The notes under the pieces: generated by a model
Database searches by the model: none
The model's input: only the letters and a program-made list of their open reading frames with translations
What the model was told of the DNA's origin: nothing
Origin: an uncultured Ktedonobacteraceae bacterium
GTDB taxonomy: Bacteria; Chloroflexota; Ktedonobacteria; Ktedonobacterales; Ktedonobacteraceae
Length of the DNA stretch: 6,537 nt
NCBI GenBank assembly: GCA_955652655.1
Contig: CATPCK010001003.1
Span: forward strand, 1 to 6,537
Reading direction: 5' to 3'
Shown: positions 5,507 to 6,537 of the stretch, piece by piece
Layout: each line of letters opens with the position of its first letter
How positions within the stretch are numbered: the stretch's first letter is position 1
Position numbers and translations under genes: made by a program

Positions 5507-6537
5507 ATGTTGCCCAACCGTTACGACTTCCGCGAGGTGGAGCCACGCCTGGCTCGCTTCTGGGAGTTACACAATGTCTACGGGTATGATCGCGCTGGCT
5601 CGGGCCAGCACTTCACGATCGATACACCGCCGCCGACCGTCTCAGGTCAATTGCACATTGGCCACTGCTATTCCTACACACAGGCAGATGTCATCGCACG
5701 TTACCGCAGGATGCGCGGTGATCACGTCTACTATCCCATGGGCTTTGACGACAATGGACTGGCAACCGAACGTTTCGTCGAGAAGACCATCAAACACAAG
5801 GCAATGGAGATAGGACGTAACGCTTTCATTGACGCCTGCCTTGAGCTAACGCAGCAGACGGAGGATCGCTTCGAGACCCTCTGGCGCAGATTGAGCCTGA
5901 GTGTTGACTGGCGCTTTCGCTATTCTTCCATTTCGCATGATGCACGGCGTGTTTCACAGTGGTCTTTTATCCAGTTGCACCGGCAAGGTTTGACGTATAC
6001 ACAGTTTGCGCCGACGCTCTGGTGCCCGGAATGCCAGACCGCGATCGCGCAGGCCGAGGTCAACGACGCGACGCTGCCGGCACGCTTCGTAACGATGGCC
6101 TTTCGCTTGCCTGATGGTGATATCCTACCCATTGCTACAACTCGTCCAGAACTGTTACCTGCCTGTGTCGCCATCTTTGTTCACCCTGATGACTCACGCT
6201 ATAGACACCTGATAGGCAAAACGGCCAGTGTAGATAGCGGCGCTTTCTCCGGGGCGCCTGAACTGGCGGTTCCTATCCTGGCAGATGAACTGGCCGACCC
6301 CATAAGGGGCAGTGGAGCCGTTATGTGCTGCACCTTTGGCGATTCAACCGATGTTCGCTGGTGGCATACGCATCGGCTCCCGCTGCGGGCGGCCATCGGG
6401 CGAGATGGACACATGACGGATTTAGCGGGTTCCTACGCTGGTTTGAAAGTTCAGCAGGCCCGTAAGCGCATCCTCAACTACCTTGAAGAGACCGGACAGA
6501 TGATCAGCGAGGAAATAATAGAACACGATGTCGGAAC
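5507..6537 (+). CDS. valS: Valyl-tRNA synthetase, N-terminal part (runs off right edge)
   Basis: A class I aminoacyl-tRNA synthetase that joins valine to tRNA-Val in the cytoplasm and clears mischarged threonine. The visible 343 residues hold the HIGH motif (HIGH, 50-53) after TIDTPPPTVSG, DDNG at 81-84, LWCPECQTAIAQAEV with a CPxC zinc-site pair (173-176), and the start of the CP1 editing domain with ATTRPE (210-215) and GSGAVMCCTFGDSTD (268-282). DDNG rather than DHAG, together with the CTFGD signature, marks the ValRS subtype shared by archaea, actinobacteria and Rickettsia. The KMSKS loop and anticodon domain lie outside the window; about 60% of a typical 800-900-residue enzyme is missing. 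The start at ATG 5507-5509 has AAGGAG at 5491-5496, 10 bases upstream, and follows the T-box terminator by 24 bases. Expression should rise when charged tRNA-Val is scarce. Confidence 0.96.
   Translation, partial: MLPNRYDFREVEPRLARFWELHNVYGYDRAGSGQHFTIDTPPPTVSGQLHIGHCYSYTQADVIARYRRMRGDHVYYPMGFDDNGLATERFVEKTIKHKAMEIGRNAFIDACLELTQQTEDRFETLWRRLSLSVDWRFRYSSISHDARRVSQWSFIQLHRQGLTYTQFAPTLWCPECQTAIAQAEVNDATLPARFVTMAFRLPDGDILPIATTRPELLPACVAIFVHPDDSRYRHLIGKTASVDSGAFSGAPELAVPILADELADPIRGSGAVMCCTFGDSTDVRWWHTHRLPLRAAIGRDGHMTDLAGSYAGLKVQQARKRILNYLEETGQMISEEIIEHDVG

Noticed and set aside
5319..5813. Plus-strand open frame overlapping the T-box and valS start
   Set aside because: It is out of frame with the clear ValRS motifs and covers a structured leader RNA.

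Overview
The window reads as ordinary bacterial chromosome, not a phage or mobile island. The likely source is Chloroflexota, possibly Ktedonobacteria. That is inference from three things: many short CxxC zinc ribbons fused to a P/Q/Y-rich linker, a small DUF2171-like protein, and a valyl-tRNA synthetase of the DDNG subtype under T-box control. No phylogeny could be run. Five of the six loci lie on the minus strand; only valS, at the right end, is on the plus strand.

Left part (1-1790, minus strand): an M16 zinc peptidase gene followed 23 bases later by a TPR protein that runs off the left edge. The two probably form one operon, transcribed from a good promoter at 1759-1788. The peptidase gene has an in-frame TAG at 744-746, exactly between the conserved Arg and Tyr of the C-terminal domain. 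The reading frame stays open and family-like on both sides. The gene is therefore a very young pseudogene, a readthrough case, or a sequence error.

Middle part (1905-4266, minus strand): a 328-residue protein with five four-cysteine zinc ribbons, a P/Q/Y-rich low-complexity segment and a Gly/Met-rich C-terminus; then an RpoD-family (group 2-like) sigma factor with an acidic N-terminus. Hairpins at 3005-3055 separate the two. The 412-base gap upstream of the sigma gene (4267-4678) has no gene but carries a cluster of short palindromes.

Right part (4679-6537): a small DUF2171/PRC-barrel-like protein on the minus strand, then valS on the plus strand. The leader between the valS promoter and its start codon is a complete transcriptional T-box riboswitch. 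It has Stem I with AG-bulge motifs and a GUG specifier, Stem II, Stem III, a T-box antiterminator with a UGGU bulge, and a competing terminator ending in six Ts. Uncharged tRNA-Val is expected to switch on synthesis of ValRS. No mobile element, CRISPR array, rRNA or tRNA gene was seen.
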